Origin: Rhodobacteraceae bacterium HLUCCA08
GTDB taxonomy: Bacteria; Pseudomonadota; Alphaproteobacteria; Rhodobacterales; Rhodobacteraceae
Assembly (NCBI GenBank): GCA_001314655.1
Contig: LJSF01000001.1
Span: forward strand, 124,001 to 188,000
Length of the DNA stretch: 64,000 nucleotides
Direction: 5' to 3'
Part shown: positions 12,477 through 21,259 of the stretch, in pieces
How positions within the stretch are numbered: position 1 is the stretch's first letter
Layout of the letters: every line of letters starts with the position of its first letter
Translations under genes and position numbers: made by a program
Notes under the pieces: model-generated
Database searches by the model: none
Seen by the model: only the letters and a program-made list of their open reading frames with translations
Told to the model about the DNA's origin: nothing

Positions 12477-12827
12477 ATGAAACGGCTGCGCAACCATCTG
12501 ATCGGCGTCGATCACGGCGTCGTGCCCCTGTTTTCGGATTTCGAGAATGACGGGGTCATGTGGACGGGCGACGGCCCGCGCCAGCTGCGCAGCCATGTGA
12601 TCTTCGCCGAACCGTTCCGCGACCCGCCGGTGGTGCAGGTGGGCCTGTCGATGTGGGACATGTCGAACGAGGCCAATGCCCGCGCCGACCTGCTGGCCGA
12701 GGATGTGAACCGCGAAGGGTTTCACATCGTGTTCCGCACCTGGGGCGATACCAAGGTGGCCCGCGTGCGGGTCAACTGGACAGCGATCGGGGAATTGCGC
12801 CAGGCCGATGACTGGGACCTCTACTAG
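12477..12827 (+). CDS. H-type lectin domain protein
   Basis: 116-aa protein whose body (residues 35-110) fits the H-type lectin fold (the discoidin I/Helix pomatia agglutinin C-terminal domain): IFAEPFRDPPVVQVGLSMWD, then GFHIVFRTWGDTKVARVRVN. No signal peptide, so probably cytoplasmic or released by another route. AGGAGCGGG precedes the ATG. Not obviously linked to the MFS gene 70 bp upstream or to convergent prs. Sugar specificity is unknown. Confidence 0.75.
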   Translation: MKRLRNHLIGVDHGVVPLFSDFENDGVMWTGDGPRQLRSHVIFAEPFRDPPVVQVGLSMWDMSNEANARADLLAEDVNREGFHIVFRTWGDTKVARVRVNWTAIGELRQADDWDLY

Positions 12828-12863
12828 CCCCCGTGACGCCGGCAAGAACCGGAGCGCCGCGGC

Positions 12864-13880
12864 TCAGGCGGCGTAGAGCCCTTCGTAGATCGGCCCCAGC
12901 GTCGCGTGGTCGAACAGGGAGGACACGCTTGTCCCGTTCCAGATGTTCAGGATCGCCTGGGCGAACATCGGCGCTGTGGGCACGATGCGGATATCGGGGC
13001 AATTGCGCACCGCCTCGGTCGCCTGGATGCTGTCGGTGATGACCAGCGATTTCATCGCCGACTTGGTGACCCGGTCCACGGCCGGGCCCGACAGGACCCC
13101 GTGGGAAATGTAGGAATGCACCTCGATCGCGCCGTTCTCCATCAGGTGGTCGGCGGCCTTGCACAGCGTTCCGGCGGTGTCGCAGATATCGTCGACGATG
13201 ATGCAGGTCTTGCCTTCGACATTGCCGATCACGGTCATTTCGGCCACCTCGCCGGGCTTTTCCCGGCGCTTGTCGACGATCGACAGGGGCGCGCCGATGC
13301 GCTGGGCCAGCTCCCGCGCCCGGGCGACGCCGCCGACATCCGGCGACACCACCATCACGTCATCCATCCGGCCGCGGAAATGGTGCTGGATATCCAGCGC
13401 GAAGATCGGACTGGCATACAGGTTGTCCACGGGGATGTCGAAGAAACCCTGGATCTGGGCCGCGTGCAGGTCCATGGTCAGGACCCGTTCGATCCCCGCC
13501 TCGGTCAGCATGTTGGCGACCAGCTTGGCGCTGATCGGCGTCCGGGCCTTGGTGCGACGATCCTGACGGGCATAGCCGAAATAGGGGATCACGGCGGTGA
13601 TGCGGGACGCGCTGGACCGGCGCAGCGCGTCGGCGATGATCAGCAGTTCCATCAGGTTGTCATTGGCGGGGTTCGAGGTCGGCTGGATGATGAACATGTC
13701 CTCGCCGCGGACGTTCTGGTAGACCTCGACGAAGATCTCGCCGTCGTTGAACCGTTCGACCCGGGCCTCGACCAGCCCGACATTGATGCCGCGATGCATG
13801 GACATGCGCCGGGCGACGGCCTGGGCAAGGGGCAGGTTGGCATTGCCCGAGATGAGCTTCGGCTCGACGATGTTCGGCAT
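12864..13880 (-). CDS. prs: Ribose-phosphate pyrophosphokinase (PRPP synthetase)
   Basis: Makes PRPP from ribose 5-phosphate and ATP for purine, pyrimidine, histidine, tryptophan and NAD synthesis. 338 aa, class I. Visible motifs: [14 protein letters not shown], the [13 protein letters not shown]-binding segment, [19 protein letters not shown], and the PRPP-binding loop [13 protein letters not shown]. The C-terminus is slightly longer than in E. coli (315 aa). Convergent with the lectin-domain gene (36 bp gap) with no obvious terminator. Confidence 0.97.
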   Translation of the reverse strand: MPNIVEPKLISGNANLPLAQAVARRMSMHRGINVGLVEARVERFNDGEIFVEVYQNVRGEDMFIIQPTSNPANDNLMELLIIADALRRSSASRITAVIPYFGYARQDRRTKARTPISAKLVANMLTEAGIERVLTMDLHAAQIQGFFDIPVDNLYASPIFALDIQHHFRGRMDDVMVVSPDVGGVARARELAQRIGAPLSIVDKRREKPGEVAEMTVIGNVEGKTCIIVDDICDTAGTLCKAADHLMENGAIEVHSYISHGVLSGPAVDRVTKSAMKSLVITDSIQATEAVRNCPDIRIVPTAPMFAQAILNIWNGTSVSSLFDHATLGPIYEGLYAA

Positions 13881-13974
13881 GTTGAGGGGGTCCCGCGTGA
13901 CAGATTCGTGACGTTGACTTCGCTTAGCACGGCTCTAGCCTGCGGCAAAGAAATGACCCGCCGGAGGGGTGCGA

Positions 13975-14574
13975 ATGCCGCAGATCGACTACTTTTTTTC
14001 CCTGCTGTCGCCCTATACCTACCTGGCCGGCACCCGGCCCGAGGCGGTAGCGGCGCGGCATGGCGCCACCCTGGTCTACAAGCCCGTCGACATTTTCGCC
14101 GTCTTCGCCCGGACCGGCGGTCTGCCGGTCAGGGACCGTGCCCCGGCCCGGCAGGAGATGCGCCTGCAGGAATTGCGCCGCCAGGCGAAGAAGGCGGGGC
14201 TGCCGATCAACCTGGCGCCGCCCTATCCGGCCGCCAATGCCGCGCCCGCGTCCTATGGCTTCATCGCCGCGCAGTCTGCCGGCGGGGGCGATCTGGGCGC
14301 GCTGGTTCATGCCCTGACCCGGGCGGTCTGGGCCGAGGATCGCGACATCGCCGAGGAGGCGGTGATCAAGGCGGCGCTGGACGAGGCGGGCTTCGATCCC
14401 GGCCTGGCGGACTGGGCCATGGTCCAGGGCGCCGAGACCTATGCCGCCAATACCGAAGAGGCGGTCAATCGCGGCGTCTTCGGCGTGCCGTTCTGGATCA
14501 CCGAAACCGATGAACGGTTCTGGGGCCAGGACCGGATCGACGACCTGGACGCGCACCTTGCCGGAACGCTCTGA
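13975..14574 (+). CDS. 2-hydroxychromene-2-carboxylate isomerase family (DsbA-fold) protein
   Basis: 199 aa from the ATG at 13975; GGAGGGG ends 5 nt before it. The family signature is the N-terminal IDYFFSLLSPYTYLAG with the Ser that replaces the thioredoxin CXXC, and the C-terminal RGVFGVPFWI cis-Pro motif. Biochemically characterised members isomerise aromatic degradation intermediates using glutathione, but many homologues in this group lie outside such pathways, as here, so the substrate is open. Convergent with the threonine aldolase gene; a perfect palindrome sits between. Confidence 0.85.
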   Translation: MPQIDYFFSLLSPYTYLAGTRPEAVAARHGATLVYKPVDIFAVFARTGGLPVRDRAPARQEMRLQELRRQAKKAGLPINLAPPYPAANAAPASYGFIAAQSAGGGDLGALVHALTRAVWAEDRDIAEEAVIKAALDEAGFDPGLADWAMVQGAETYAANTEEAVNRGVFGVPFWITETDERFWGQDRIDDLDAHLAGTL

Positions 14575-14583
14575 GCGGGGCGC

Positions 14584-14605
14584 ACGGAAATTATATAATT
14601 TCCGT
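14584..14605. repeat. AT-rich perfect palindrome, 22 bp
   Basis: Perfect palindrome with core GAAATTATATAATTTC in a GC-rich background, between two convergent genes. Related in pattern to the palindromes at 17363 and 61840 (core AAAATTAnnTAATTTT). It may act as a bidirectional terminator or protein site. Confidence 0.8.
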
Positions 14606-14619
14606 TTTCGCGCAAGGGG

Positions 14620-15657
14620 CTACAGAAGCGCCAGGAAAGCGTCCACGCCGGCTTCGGTCATCGACCAGTCGCAGACCAGCCGGCCCGTGAGCGGCGCGTC
14701 CTCGGCGCCGTCACGCGTGCCGTCCATCAGATAATAGACCGCGCCGCCCGTCTGCAATTTCCGATGCAGGGCACGGGGCGCGCGGAAGAAGATGATATTC
14801 GCCTGCGGGTCGCTGACGAAGGCCACGTCAGGCTGGCCGCGCAGCCCCTCGGCCAGGCGGGCGCAGGCGGCATTCGAGGCGCGCGCCAGGTCCAGCCAGA
14901 GGTCGCCCTCCAGATAGGCGTCCATCTGCGCCGACAGATACCGGTGCTTGGAAAACAGGTGCCCGCCGCGTTTGCGCCGCAGCTCGAATTCCCAGGCCTT
15001 TTCGGGGTCGAACAGCACCACCGCCTCGACGCCCATGCAGCCGTTCTTGGTGCCGCCGAAGCTGACCGCGTCGACGCCCGCCTTCCAGGTCATCTCGGCC
15101 GCGCTGCAGCCCAGTGCGACCTGGGCATTGGCGAAACGCGCGCCGTCCAGATGAACCGGCAGGCGGTGATCGCGGGCGATGGCGCTCAGGCTGGCGATCT
15201 GGTCGGTGTCGTAGAGCGTGCCCTCTTCGGTCACATTGGTGATCGACACGGGGCCGCGCTGGGGGCCGTGGACGCCGCGGGTTTCCTCGGCCTCGATCGC
15301 GGCCCGCAGGCCCTCCGGTGTCATCCGGCCGGCCTCGTCCGGGACCACGGTCAGCTTGGCGCCCGAGTAGAATTCCGGCGCGTTGCATTCGTCGACATTG
15401 ATATGGGCCATCTTGGTGCAGAAGATGGTTTGCCAGGGATTGCAAAGGCTTGCCAGCGCCAGCGCATTGGCGGCCGTGCCGGTGGCGACGAGGTAGACCG
15501 CGGCCTGCGGCGCCTCGAACAGATCGCGGATCCGGTCGCGGACCCGGTCCATGATCGCATCGGCGCCATAGCCCAGCGCATAGCCGGCATTCGCATCGGC
15601 CAGCGCCTGCATCACGGCCGGATGGGCGGGGCCGGCATTGTCGGAGGCAAAGAACAT
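14620..15657 (-). CDS. Low-specificity L-threonine aldolase-type PLP enzyme
   Basis: 345-aa fold-type I PLP enzyme that cleaves L-threonine/allo-threonine to glycine and acetaldehyde, or beta-hydroxy amino acids more widely. The PLP lysine is in VSFGGTKNGCMG (about residue 203); VHLDGARFANA supplies the Asp that holds the pyridine N. Start at 15657 overlaps the ycgN stop as TGATG, so translation is coupled. Third gene of the ribF-ycgN-aldolase run. Confidence 0.88.
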   Translation of the reverse strand: MFFASDNAGPAHPAVMQALADANAGYALGYGADAIMDRVRDRIRDLFEAPQAAVYLVATGTAANALALASLCNPWQTIFCTKMAHINVDECNAPEFYSGAKLTVVPDEAGRMTPEGLRAAIEAEETRGVHGPQRGPVSITNVTEEGTLYDTDQIASLSAIARDHRLPVHLDGARFANAQVALGCSAAEMTWKAGVDAVSFGGTKNGCMGVEAVVLFDPEKAWEFELRRKRGGHLFSKHRYLSAQMDAYLEGDLWLDLARASNAACARLAEGLRGQPDVAFVSDPQANIIFFRAPRALHRKLQTGGAVYYLMDGTRDGAEDAPLTGRLVCDWSMTEAGVDAFLALL

Positions 15658-16130
15658 CAGACGGGCTCCTCGATGATGTGGTCTTCCCAATCGTCCGGCG
15701 CCACCTGCGCCTCGCTCACCGTCAGGCCGCGGACCGAAACGCCGGCGGCATCGGTTGTTTCGGGATCGCCCGAAACCAGCGGATGCCACCAGAACAGGTC
15801 GCGCCCCTCGTGCACCAGGCGGTAGGCACAGGTCTGCGGCAGCCAGTAGAGGTGGTCGGACAAGGTCTTTGGGGTCAGGACGATGCACTCGGGCACATGG
15901 TCGTGGCGGGTGGCATACAGGGCGCAGCGACAGCTCTGGTCGTCCAGCAGCTTGCAGGCCACACGGGTCAGGGCGACCTCGCCGCTGTCCTCGTCCTCCA
16001 GCTTGTTCAGGCAGCATTTTCCGCAACCGTCGCAAAGCGCCTCCCATTCCGCATGGGTCATGTGTTCCATCGGGATCTCGGCCCAGTAGCGCGGGCGCAG
16101 GCCGCTGCGGTCGATCGGGTCCTCAGACAT
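15657..16130 (-). CDS. YcgN/YkgJ-type cysteine cluster protein (UPF0260)
   Basis: 157 aa with conserved cysteines in CDGCGKCC (about residues 33-40), then VACKLLD, CRCALY and ECIVLTP, consistent with a metal-binding cysteine cluster. The WLPQTCAYRLVHEG and LFWWHPLVSGD segments are family hallmarks. Function is unknown. It overlaps ribF by 8 bp upstream and the aldolase by 1 bp downstream. Confidence 0.9.
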   Translation of the reverse strand: MSEDPIDRSGLRPRYWAEIPMEHMTHAEWEALCDGCGKCCLNKLEDEDSGEVALTRVACKLLDDQSCRCALYATRHDHVPECIVLTPKTLSDHLYWLPQTCAYRLVHEGRDLFWWHPLVSGDPETTDAAGVSVRGLTVSEAQVAPDDWEDHIIEEPV

Positions 16131-17061
16131 CGGACAGGATCTTTCGGGCGCGGGCGCAATCGTCGTCCATCCGGGCGATCAGCGCGTCGAGGCTGTCGAA
16201 TTTCGCTTCTTCGCGCAGGAAATCGACCAGCGCGACCGAGGCATGTTCGCCATAAAGGTCGCCTTTGAAATCAAAGATATGGGTTTCGCAATTGGCGGTA
16301 TTGACGCCGAAGGTCGGGCGCACCCCGATCGAGGCGGCACCATCGTAGCTGCCGGCATGGGGGCCGGTCAGGATATCGAGCTTGACGGCATAGACGCCGA
16401 AGCGGGGCGGGTGCAGCCCGGCGATGGACAGGTTGATCGTGGGATAGCCCAGGTCCCGGCCGCGCTGGTCGCCGTGGATCACCTCGCCGTCGATCCGGTG
16501 CCAATGGCCCAGCATTTCGGCCGCCTCGCGGGGCCGGCCCTCGGACAGGGCCCGGCGGATCGCGGTCGAGCTGACCTCTTTGGTGCCAAAGGAAATCAGC
16601 GGCGCCGTGGTCACACCGAACCCCAGTTCGGCGCCACAGATCCCGAGCCGTTCGACATCGCCGGCGCGGTCCTTGCCAAAGCGGAAATCCTCGCCCACGA
16701 CCACATGGGCGAGGCCAAGCTGATCGTGCAGGATCTTGGCCGCGAAATCGCGCGGCGACAGGGCGGCGAGGCCCGGGGTGAAAGGCAGTTCGTAGAGGAT
16801 GTCGATGCCGAGCTTTTCCAGCCGGTGAGCCTTGGCTTCGGCATTCATCAGCCGGAACGGTGGGGCGTCGGGGGCGAAGGCTTCGCGGGGATGGGGTTCG
16901 AAGGTCATCACCCCGAGTGGTGCGTCGATTTCATTTGAAATTTCGCGAGTGAGCGCGATCACCGACTGGTGGCCCAGATGGACCCCGTCGAAATTGCCGA
17001 TGGCGGCGACGGCCCCACGCAGCGCGGGGTCGAGGAATTGCGTGTCATGGACGATGCGCAT
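16123..17061 (-). CDS. ribF: Bifunctional riboflavin kinase/FAD synthetase
   Basis: Phosphorylates riboflavin to FMN and adenylates FMN to FAD. 312 aa. The N-terminal FAD synthetase module shows the nucleotidyltransferase motif GNFDGVHLGHQ (about 22-32) and VSSTAIRRAL (about 163-172); the C-terminal riboflavin kinase module shows GRDLGYPTIN (about 203-212) and the FGVYAVKL strand. Head of an overlapping operon with ycgN and the aldolase gene. No FMN riboswitch is visible upstream. Confidence 0.97.
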   Translation of the reverse strand: MRIVHDTQFLDPALRGAVAAIGNFDGVHLGHQSVIALTREISNEIDAPLGVMTFEPHPREAFAPDAPPFRLMNAEAKAHRLEKLGIDILYELPFTPGLAALSPRDFAAKILHDQLGLAHVVVGEDFRFGKDRAGDVERLGICGAELGFGVTTAPLISFGTKEVSSTAIRRALSEGRPREAAEMLGHWHRIDGEVIHGDQRGRDLGYPTINLSIAGLHPPRFGVYAVKLDILTGPHAGSYDGAASIGVRPTFGVNTANCETHIFDFKGDLYGEHASVALVDFLREEAKFDSLDALIARMDDDCARARKILSDV

Positions 17062-17362
17062 GGCACCGGGTTAGCCGCCACCGCGCCCGGGCGCAATGGG
17101 GCGCGCAAGGGGAAACGATGCACGCGGGGCAGGCTGGTGCCGGGCAAAGCCGATCGGCCGGCGTGCCTTGCTACACAGGGGGCCGGGGCCGACAACCGGC
17201 GTCGGTGCGCCCTCGGTATTGCGTCGGTATCACGTCGGCGCTGACCCTGCCGAAGAGCCCGATGCACGGAGCGCAGGCCGGGTGGCGTTGACCGAGGTCG
17301 CCGAACCCCTGCCGGCCACGCGACGGACGCGGGGCGGGTGTCGTCCCGCAGGCCTTGCGCGA
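17062..17362. other. Intergenic region upstream of ribF, no gene seen
   Basis: About 300 nt with no convincing ORF or RNA gene. It holds irregular repeats of a TCGGTAT-like word (17201, 17213, 17224, 17234) at 10-12 nt spacing. The ribF promoter should lie here on the minus strand, but I cannot pick it out. Confidence 0.5.
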
Positions 17363-17394
17363 CGCGCAACAAAATTACGTAATTTTGTTGCGCG
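17363..17394. repeat. Perfect 32-bp palindrome with AT-rich core
   Basis: Perfectly symmetrical around 17378/17379; core AAAATTACGTAATTTT, flanked by CGCGCAAC and its complement. The 20-bp centre is identical to that of the palindrome at 61840. It lies 15 nt past the MaoC gene stop, so it could end that transcript, although no U-tract follows the stem. Confidence 0.9.
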
Positions 17395-17408
17395 CGTCGG
17401 GGGCGATG

Positions 17409-17852
17409 TCAGTCGAACTTGCCCGAGGGCGCCAGCACTGTGGCCTCGCCCATCAGCACCTTCTTGCCGCCGACGAGGCAGCGGGTGTCCAGCGTCACGC
17501 GGCGCCTGGAATAGTCGATATCCCTGACCTCGACCTCGGCGGTCACCAGATCGCCCGGCCGCACCGGGGCGAGGAATTTCAGCGACTGGCCCAGATAGAC
17601 CGTGCCGTGGCCCGGCAACTGTTCCCCGATCACCGCCGAGATCAGCCCTGCGGTCAGCATGCCATGGGCGATGCGGCCTTCGAAGATCGTGTCCCGGGCA
17701 TAGTCGTCATCCAGGTGGACCGGGTTGCGATCGGTCGAGACCTCGGCGAACAGTTCGATATCGCGGTCGGTCACCACCTTGGACAGGCTGCGGACCATGC
17801 CGATTTCGAGGTCTTCGATGACGATGGTTCCGCGGGGCATGTTGTCGAGCAT
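17409..17852 (-). CDS. MaoC-family (R)-hydratase, hot-dog fold
   Basis: 147-aa MaoC-like dehydratase that probably hydrates or dehydrates an enoyl/3-hydroxyacyl-CoA or related thioester. The hydratase-2 motif is intact: DRNPVHLDDDYA followed by FEGRIAHGML (Asp/His catalytic pair at about residues 45 and 50). I took the ATG at 17852 (MLDNMPRG), with GGAG 9 nt upstream; the open frame extends to 17885 without support. Upstream neighbour is the HAD gene at 17944. Confidence 0.88.
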   Translation of the reverse strand: MLDNMPRGTIVIEDLEIGMVRSLSKVVTDRDIELFAEVSTDRNPVHLDDDYARDTIFEGRIAHGMLTAGLISAVIGEQLPGHGTVYLGQSLKFLAPVRPGDLVTAEVEVRDIDYSRRRVTLDTRCLVGGKKVLMGEATVLAPSGKFD

Positions 17853-17943
17853 GTCCGAATCTCCGGGCAATAAAACGTCCTCCACCGATGGTGGTGCGAA
17901 ATTTTATTACTTTGCGAGCGCAGAAAGTTCAAGGGGAAATCCC

Positions 17944-18819
17944 CTAGCGAAACGCGGCCATGGCGAAGGTCGGGGTGACCATCTGTGCTTGCAGATAGGC
18001 GTTCAGCGCCTGCGGCTCCGGCCCCTGCGGCGTGGTGCGCGTTTCGGTCGCAGCCAGGCCGCCGGTGATGAAGAGGCTGTCGATATCCTCTTGCTGGGCG
18101 CCGAGAATATCGGTGCGGATGCCGTCGCCGATGGCGATGATCCGCGGATCGCGCAGGCTGCCGGGCAGGGCGGCATAGCGGCGCCGCGCCAGGTCGTAGA
18201 TCGGCGGATGCGGCTTGCCGAAATAGAGGCTTTCGCCGCCCATTTCGGTATAGAGCTGCGCCACCGCGCCGGCGCAATATTCCCGCCGCGCGCCGCGATC
18301 GACGACGATGTCGGGATTGGCGCACAGCAGCTTGAGCCCCGTCTGCTTGGCATAGAGCAGCTGCGGGCGCAGGTCGTCGGGGTCGGCATGGGCATCGAAG
18401 GGGCCGGTGCAGACGATCCCCTCGGCCCGCTCCAGCGGCACCCGGGCGATCGGCACCGGCGTGTCGATCAGGGCGAGCGGATCGAAAAAGGACAGGTCAC
18501 GTTCTTCCCCGATGAAGAAGACATCGGAGCCCACGGCGCCGCGGAACATCGCGGCCCGGGCGCTGTCGCCGGAGGTGGCGATGTCGTCCCAGGCGTCGTC
18601 GGGAATGCCCATGGCGGTGATCTGGTCGACGACATCGCGACGGGGGCGCGGGGAATTGGTGACCAGAATCACCTTGCCGTTCTGCGCCCGGAACGCCTGC
18701 AACGCGGCGATCGCCGGCGCGAATGCGACGATGCCGTCATGGACGCAGCCCCAGAGATCGACATAGGCGAGGTCGTAATCGGCGCCGATTTCGGCGAAGC
18801 TGTCGATGAGGCGGGGCAT
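17944..18819 (-). CDS. HAD superfamily phosphatase, TIGR01459 family
   Basis: 291-aa class IIA HAD hydrolase resembling sugar or nucleotide phosphatases (NagD/PGP-like). Motif I is altered to DLWGCVHDG rather than DxDG; motif II VTNSPRPR, a Lys in YFGKPHPPIYDLA and motif III GDGIRTDILGA are clear. Start at 18819 (MPRLIDSF); upstream in-frame sequence is low complexity. Family members often lie near ribF and maoC, as here. Substrate unknown. Confidence 0.88.
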   Translation of the reverse strand: MPRLIDSFAEIGADYDLAYVDLWGCVHDGIVAFAPAIAALQAFRAQNGKVILVTNSPRPRRDVVDQITAMGIPDDAWDDIATSGDSARAAMFRGAVGSDVFFIGEERDLSFFDPLALIDTPVPIARVPLERAEGIVCTGPFDAHADPDDLRPQLLYAKQTGLKLLCANPDIVVDRGARREYCAGAVAQLYTEMGGESLYFGKPHPPIYDLARRRYAALPGSLRDPRIIAIGDGIRTDILGAQQEDIDSLFITGGLAATETRTTPQGPEPQALNAYLQAQMVTPTFAMAAFR

Positions 18820-18876
18820 GGGCTGGCTCCTGTCGCGGCATGGCGCAGGGATAGGCGAGGCGGCGCCGAAGGGAAA

Positions 18877-18940
18877 GGGGTGCTGCCCCTCTGCGCGGCG
18901 CGCTCTCACCCCGGAGTTGTCCGGCCAAGATGACGAAGGG
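18877..18940. repeat. Dispersed intergenic repeat, copy A
   Basis: GGGGTGCTGCCCC followed by a spacer and CCCCGGAGTTGTCCGGCC, then AAGATGACGAAGGGG. It resembles the segments at 28627-28690 (same strand) and 21111-21157 (opposite strand). It lies upstream of the HAD gene start, between two minus-strand genes. Confidence 0.55.
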
Positions 18941-18990
18941 GCCCGTGCCGGACCTCCGGTCGGCGGAGGCCCGGGACAGGCGGGGCCGCG

Positions 18991-20946
18991 TCAGAGCGTG
19001 ATGCGGTAGCGGGCGAAGCCGTCAGGGCCGTCGCCGGCAGGCTCGATCGTGACGCCGCGCACATCGTCGATATGGTCCACCGCCTTCGGCCCGGTATCGA
19101 ACAGCACCGTGGTGCCGTCCATCGGCGCGAAGGTCCAGTTGGCATCGGCCGAGGGGCTGATCGTGCCCTGGTCGACGATGTAGCGGACGATCACGTCGCG
19201 GTTGGTGTCCGGACCGACGAAGACGATGGTGTCGCCGGTGCCCGGGAAATGGCCGCCGCCGCCGGCCCGGTAATTGTTGGTGGCGATGATGAATTCCTGA
19301 CTTTCGTCAATGGGTTCGCCGTTGAAGCTGAGATCTGTGATACGGTGGGCCTCGGGGGCCACCACCTCTCCGTCATTGTTGTAGCGGCTGGGTTGGCTGA
19401 GGTCGATCCGGTAGGTCACCCCGTCGATCACGTCGAAATTGTAGGATGGGAAACCGGGGTTCAGCAGCACCTGGTCGGGCTGGCCCGGCGTGATCTGGTT
19501 GAACATCCCCGCGCTGCGTTCGAGCCATTCGCGCACCGTGGCCCCGTCCACCCGCACCGCGCGGATGGTGTTGGGGTAGAGATAGAGGTCGGCCACGTTC
19601 TTGATCGCGATGTCGCCGGCCGGCACGTCGGTATAATAGTCCGGCCCGCCCCGGCCCCCGGCCTTGAACGGCGCGGCGGCGGACAGGACCGGCAGGCCCT
19701 CGTGCTCGGTGCCTTTCATCATCTGCTCGATATACCAGCGCTGGGCATTGGCGACGATCTGGACCGAGGGGTCATCGGCCACCAGCGCGAAATAGGAATG
19801 CAGGGCTGCGTCGGTCTGGCCGACGGCGCGGCGGACATAGGCGAGGGTCGCGTCATGATCGGCCTGCGTGGCGTCGAGCACCGGCTGGTAATCGCCCACC
19901 AGCGGGGTGATCGAGCGGTCTTCTTCGCGGCGCGTGATCGGCCGGGCTTCGGACTGGCTGGCGGCGATGCGCCAGGTATTGCCGTCGCGTTCCAGCATCA
20001 GGTCGACAAGGCCCATATGCGACCCCCAGAACCCGGCCATGACGGCGGGTTTGCCCATGATCGTGCCGGCCGCGGCGTCGACGCCGGGGGCGTCGGCATA
20101 ATCCGGGCCGGGAAAGACCAGGTGGTGGTGGCCGGTCATGACCACGTCGATGCCCTCGACCCCGGCCAGCGGGACAGAGGCGTTTTCCATCATGTCGACG
20201 TGATCGGCGGCACCGATGCCGCTATGCGACAGGGCGATGATGATCTCGGCCCCGTCCTCGCGCATCTGGGGCACATAGGCGCGGGCGGTCTCGACGATAT
20301 CGCGGACCTGGACATTGCCCTCCAGGTGCTGGCGGTCCCAGGTCATGATCTGCGGCGGCACGAAGCCGATCACGCCGATCCGGATCGGAAAGGTCGCGCC
20401 GGCGCCGTCGGTCAATTCGCGGTCGAGCATGACATAGGGCGCGATCAGCGTGTCGTCCTGGGGCGCGTTGGTGGCGAGCGTCTTGGCGACATTGGCGGTG
20501 ACGGTGGGAAAATCGGCGCCGTTCAGCGCCTTGGCCAGGAACTCCAGCCCGTAATTGAATTCATGATTGCCCAGCGTGGCGGCATCGAAGCCCAGCGTGT
20601 TCATCGCGGCGATGATCGGATGGACCACATCGCCGTCCATGCCCTTTTCATAGGCCATGTAATCGCCCATCGGGTTGCCTTGCAGGAAATCGCCGTTGTC
20701 GAGCAGCAGGGCATTGGTCGATTCGGCCCGGATCGCCTCGATGATCGAGGCGGTGCGCGACAGGCCGACCGTGTCCACCGGCCGGTCGCCGTAGTAATCG
20801 TAGGGCCAGACATGGACATGGACGTCGGTCGTTTCCATCAGCCGCAGATGGGCCTGGCCCGCTTGGGCGCGGGCGGAAAACGGATGCAGGGCGACAAAGC
20901 CCGCGGTCGAGGCCAGAAAGGCGCGGCGGGTCATGGACAATGGCAT
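18991..20946 (-). CDS. cpdB: Bifunctional 2',3'-cyclic-nucleotide 2'-phosphodiesterase/3'-nucleotidase
   Basis: Periplasmic enzyme that scavenges nucleotides and 2',3'-cyclic NMPs for phosphate and nucleosides. 651 aa. Twin-arginine signal at the N-terminus ([12 protein letters not shown]). Calcineurin-like motifs: [34 protein letters not shown] and MTGHHH; the C-terminal 5'-nucleotidase domain has the substrate stack region with [13 protein letters not shown]. Start chosen at 20946 (MPLSMTRR), with GGGGGA 7 nt upstream. A Tat signal is notable because E. coli CpdB uses Sec. Confidence 0.92.
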   Translation of the reverse strand: MPLSMTRRAFLASTAGFVALHPFSARAQAGQAHLRLMETTDVHVHVWPYDYYGDRPVDTVGLSRTASIIEAIRAESTNALLLDNGDFLQGNPMGDYMAYEKGMDGDVVHPIIAAMNTLGFDAATLGNHEFNYGLEFLAKALNGADFPTVTANVAKTLATNAPQDDTLIAPYVMLDRELTDGAGATFPIRIGVIGFVPPQIMTWDRQHLEGNVQVRDIVETARAYVPQMREDGAEIIIALSHSGIGAADHVDMMENASVPLAGVEGIDVVMTGHHHLVFPGPDYADAPGVDAAAGTIMGKPAVMAGFWGSHMGLVDLMLERDGNTWRIAASQSEARPITRREEDRSITPLVGDYQPVLDATQADHDATLAYVRRAVGQTDAALHSYFALVADDPSVQIVANAQRWYIEQMMKGTEHEGLPVLSAAAPFKAGGRGGPDYYTDVPAGDIAIKNVADLYLYPNTIRAVRVDGATVREWLERSAGMFNQITPGQPDQVLLNPGFPSYNFDVIDGVTYRIDLSQPSRYNNDGEVVAPEAHRITDLSFNGEPIDESQEFIIATNNYRAGGGGHFPGTGDTIVFVGPDTNRDVIVRYIVDQGTISPSADANWTFAPMDGTTVLFDTGPKAVDHIDDVRGVTIEPAGDGPDGFARYRITL

Positions 20947-21110
20947 GGCGAATTCCCCCATGGATGGTGCCTGTGCCATCAGCCTAGACCCGAACCATGA
21001 CGGTCGCGTCACGGTTTTTTCCCAAGGCCGGGCAACCGGCGGGACGCCGCTCTTGTCCCTGTCGGGCCAAGACGCCCCGCCCGCCGTCCCGGCGTATCCG
21101 CCCCCCTGCC

Positions 21111-21157
21111 TTTGTCCCGAAAATACCTCGGGGGTCCGGGGGCAGGGCCCCCGGGGC
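21111..21157. repeat. Dispersed intergenic repeat, copy C (minus orientation)
   Basis: Read on the minus strand: GGGGGCCCTGCCCCCGGACC, then CCCGAGGTATTTTCGGGAC. It matches the layout of copies A and B. On the plus strand it is followed by an 8-bp hairpin GCCGGGGC-GCA-GCCCCGGC. Confidence 0.55.
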
Positions 21158-21212
21158 CGGGGCGCAGCCCCGGCTTTCCCCGCTCCCCGCAGGGGGCGCC
21201 GCAGGCGCAACG

Positions 21213-21239
21213 ACAAAGGGCCCCCGTCAGAGGGCCCTT
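21213..21239 (-). terminator. Intrinsic terminator of ppaC
   Basis: On the minus strand, AAGGGCCC and GGGCCCTT pair over an 8-nt loop, followed by TTT. It lies 21 nt past the ppaC stop. Confidence 0.75.
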
Positions 21240-21259
21240 GCGATCTCAGTCGGCCCGGC

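Noticed and set aside
17201..17240. Irregular TCGGTAT repeats upstream of ribF
   Set aside because: Spacing and sequence too variable to call a repeat array or operator from one locus.
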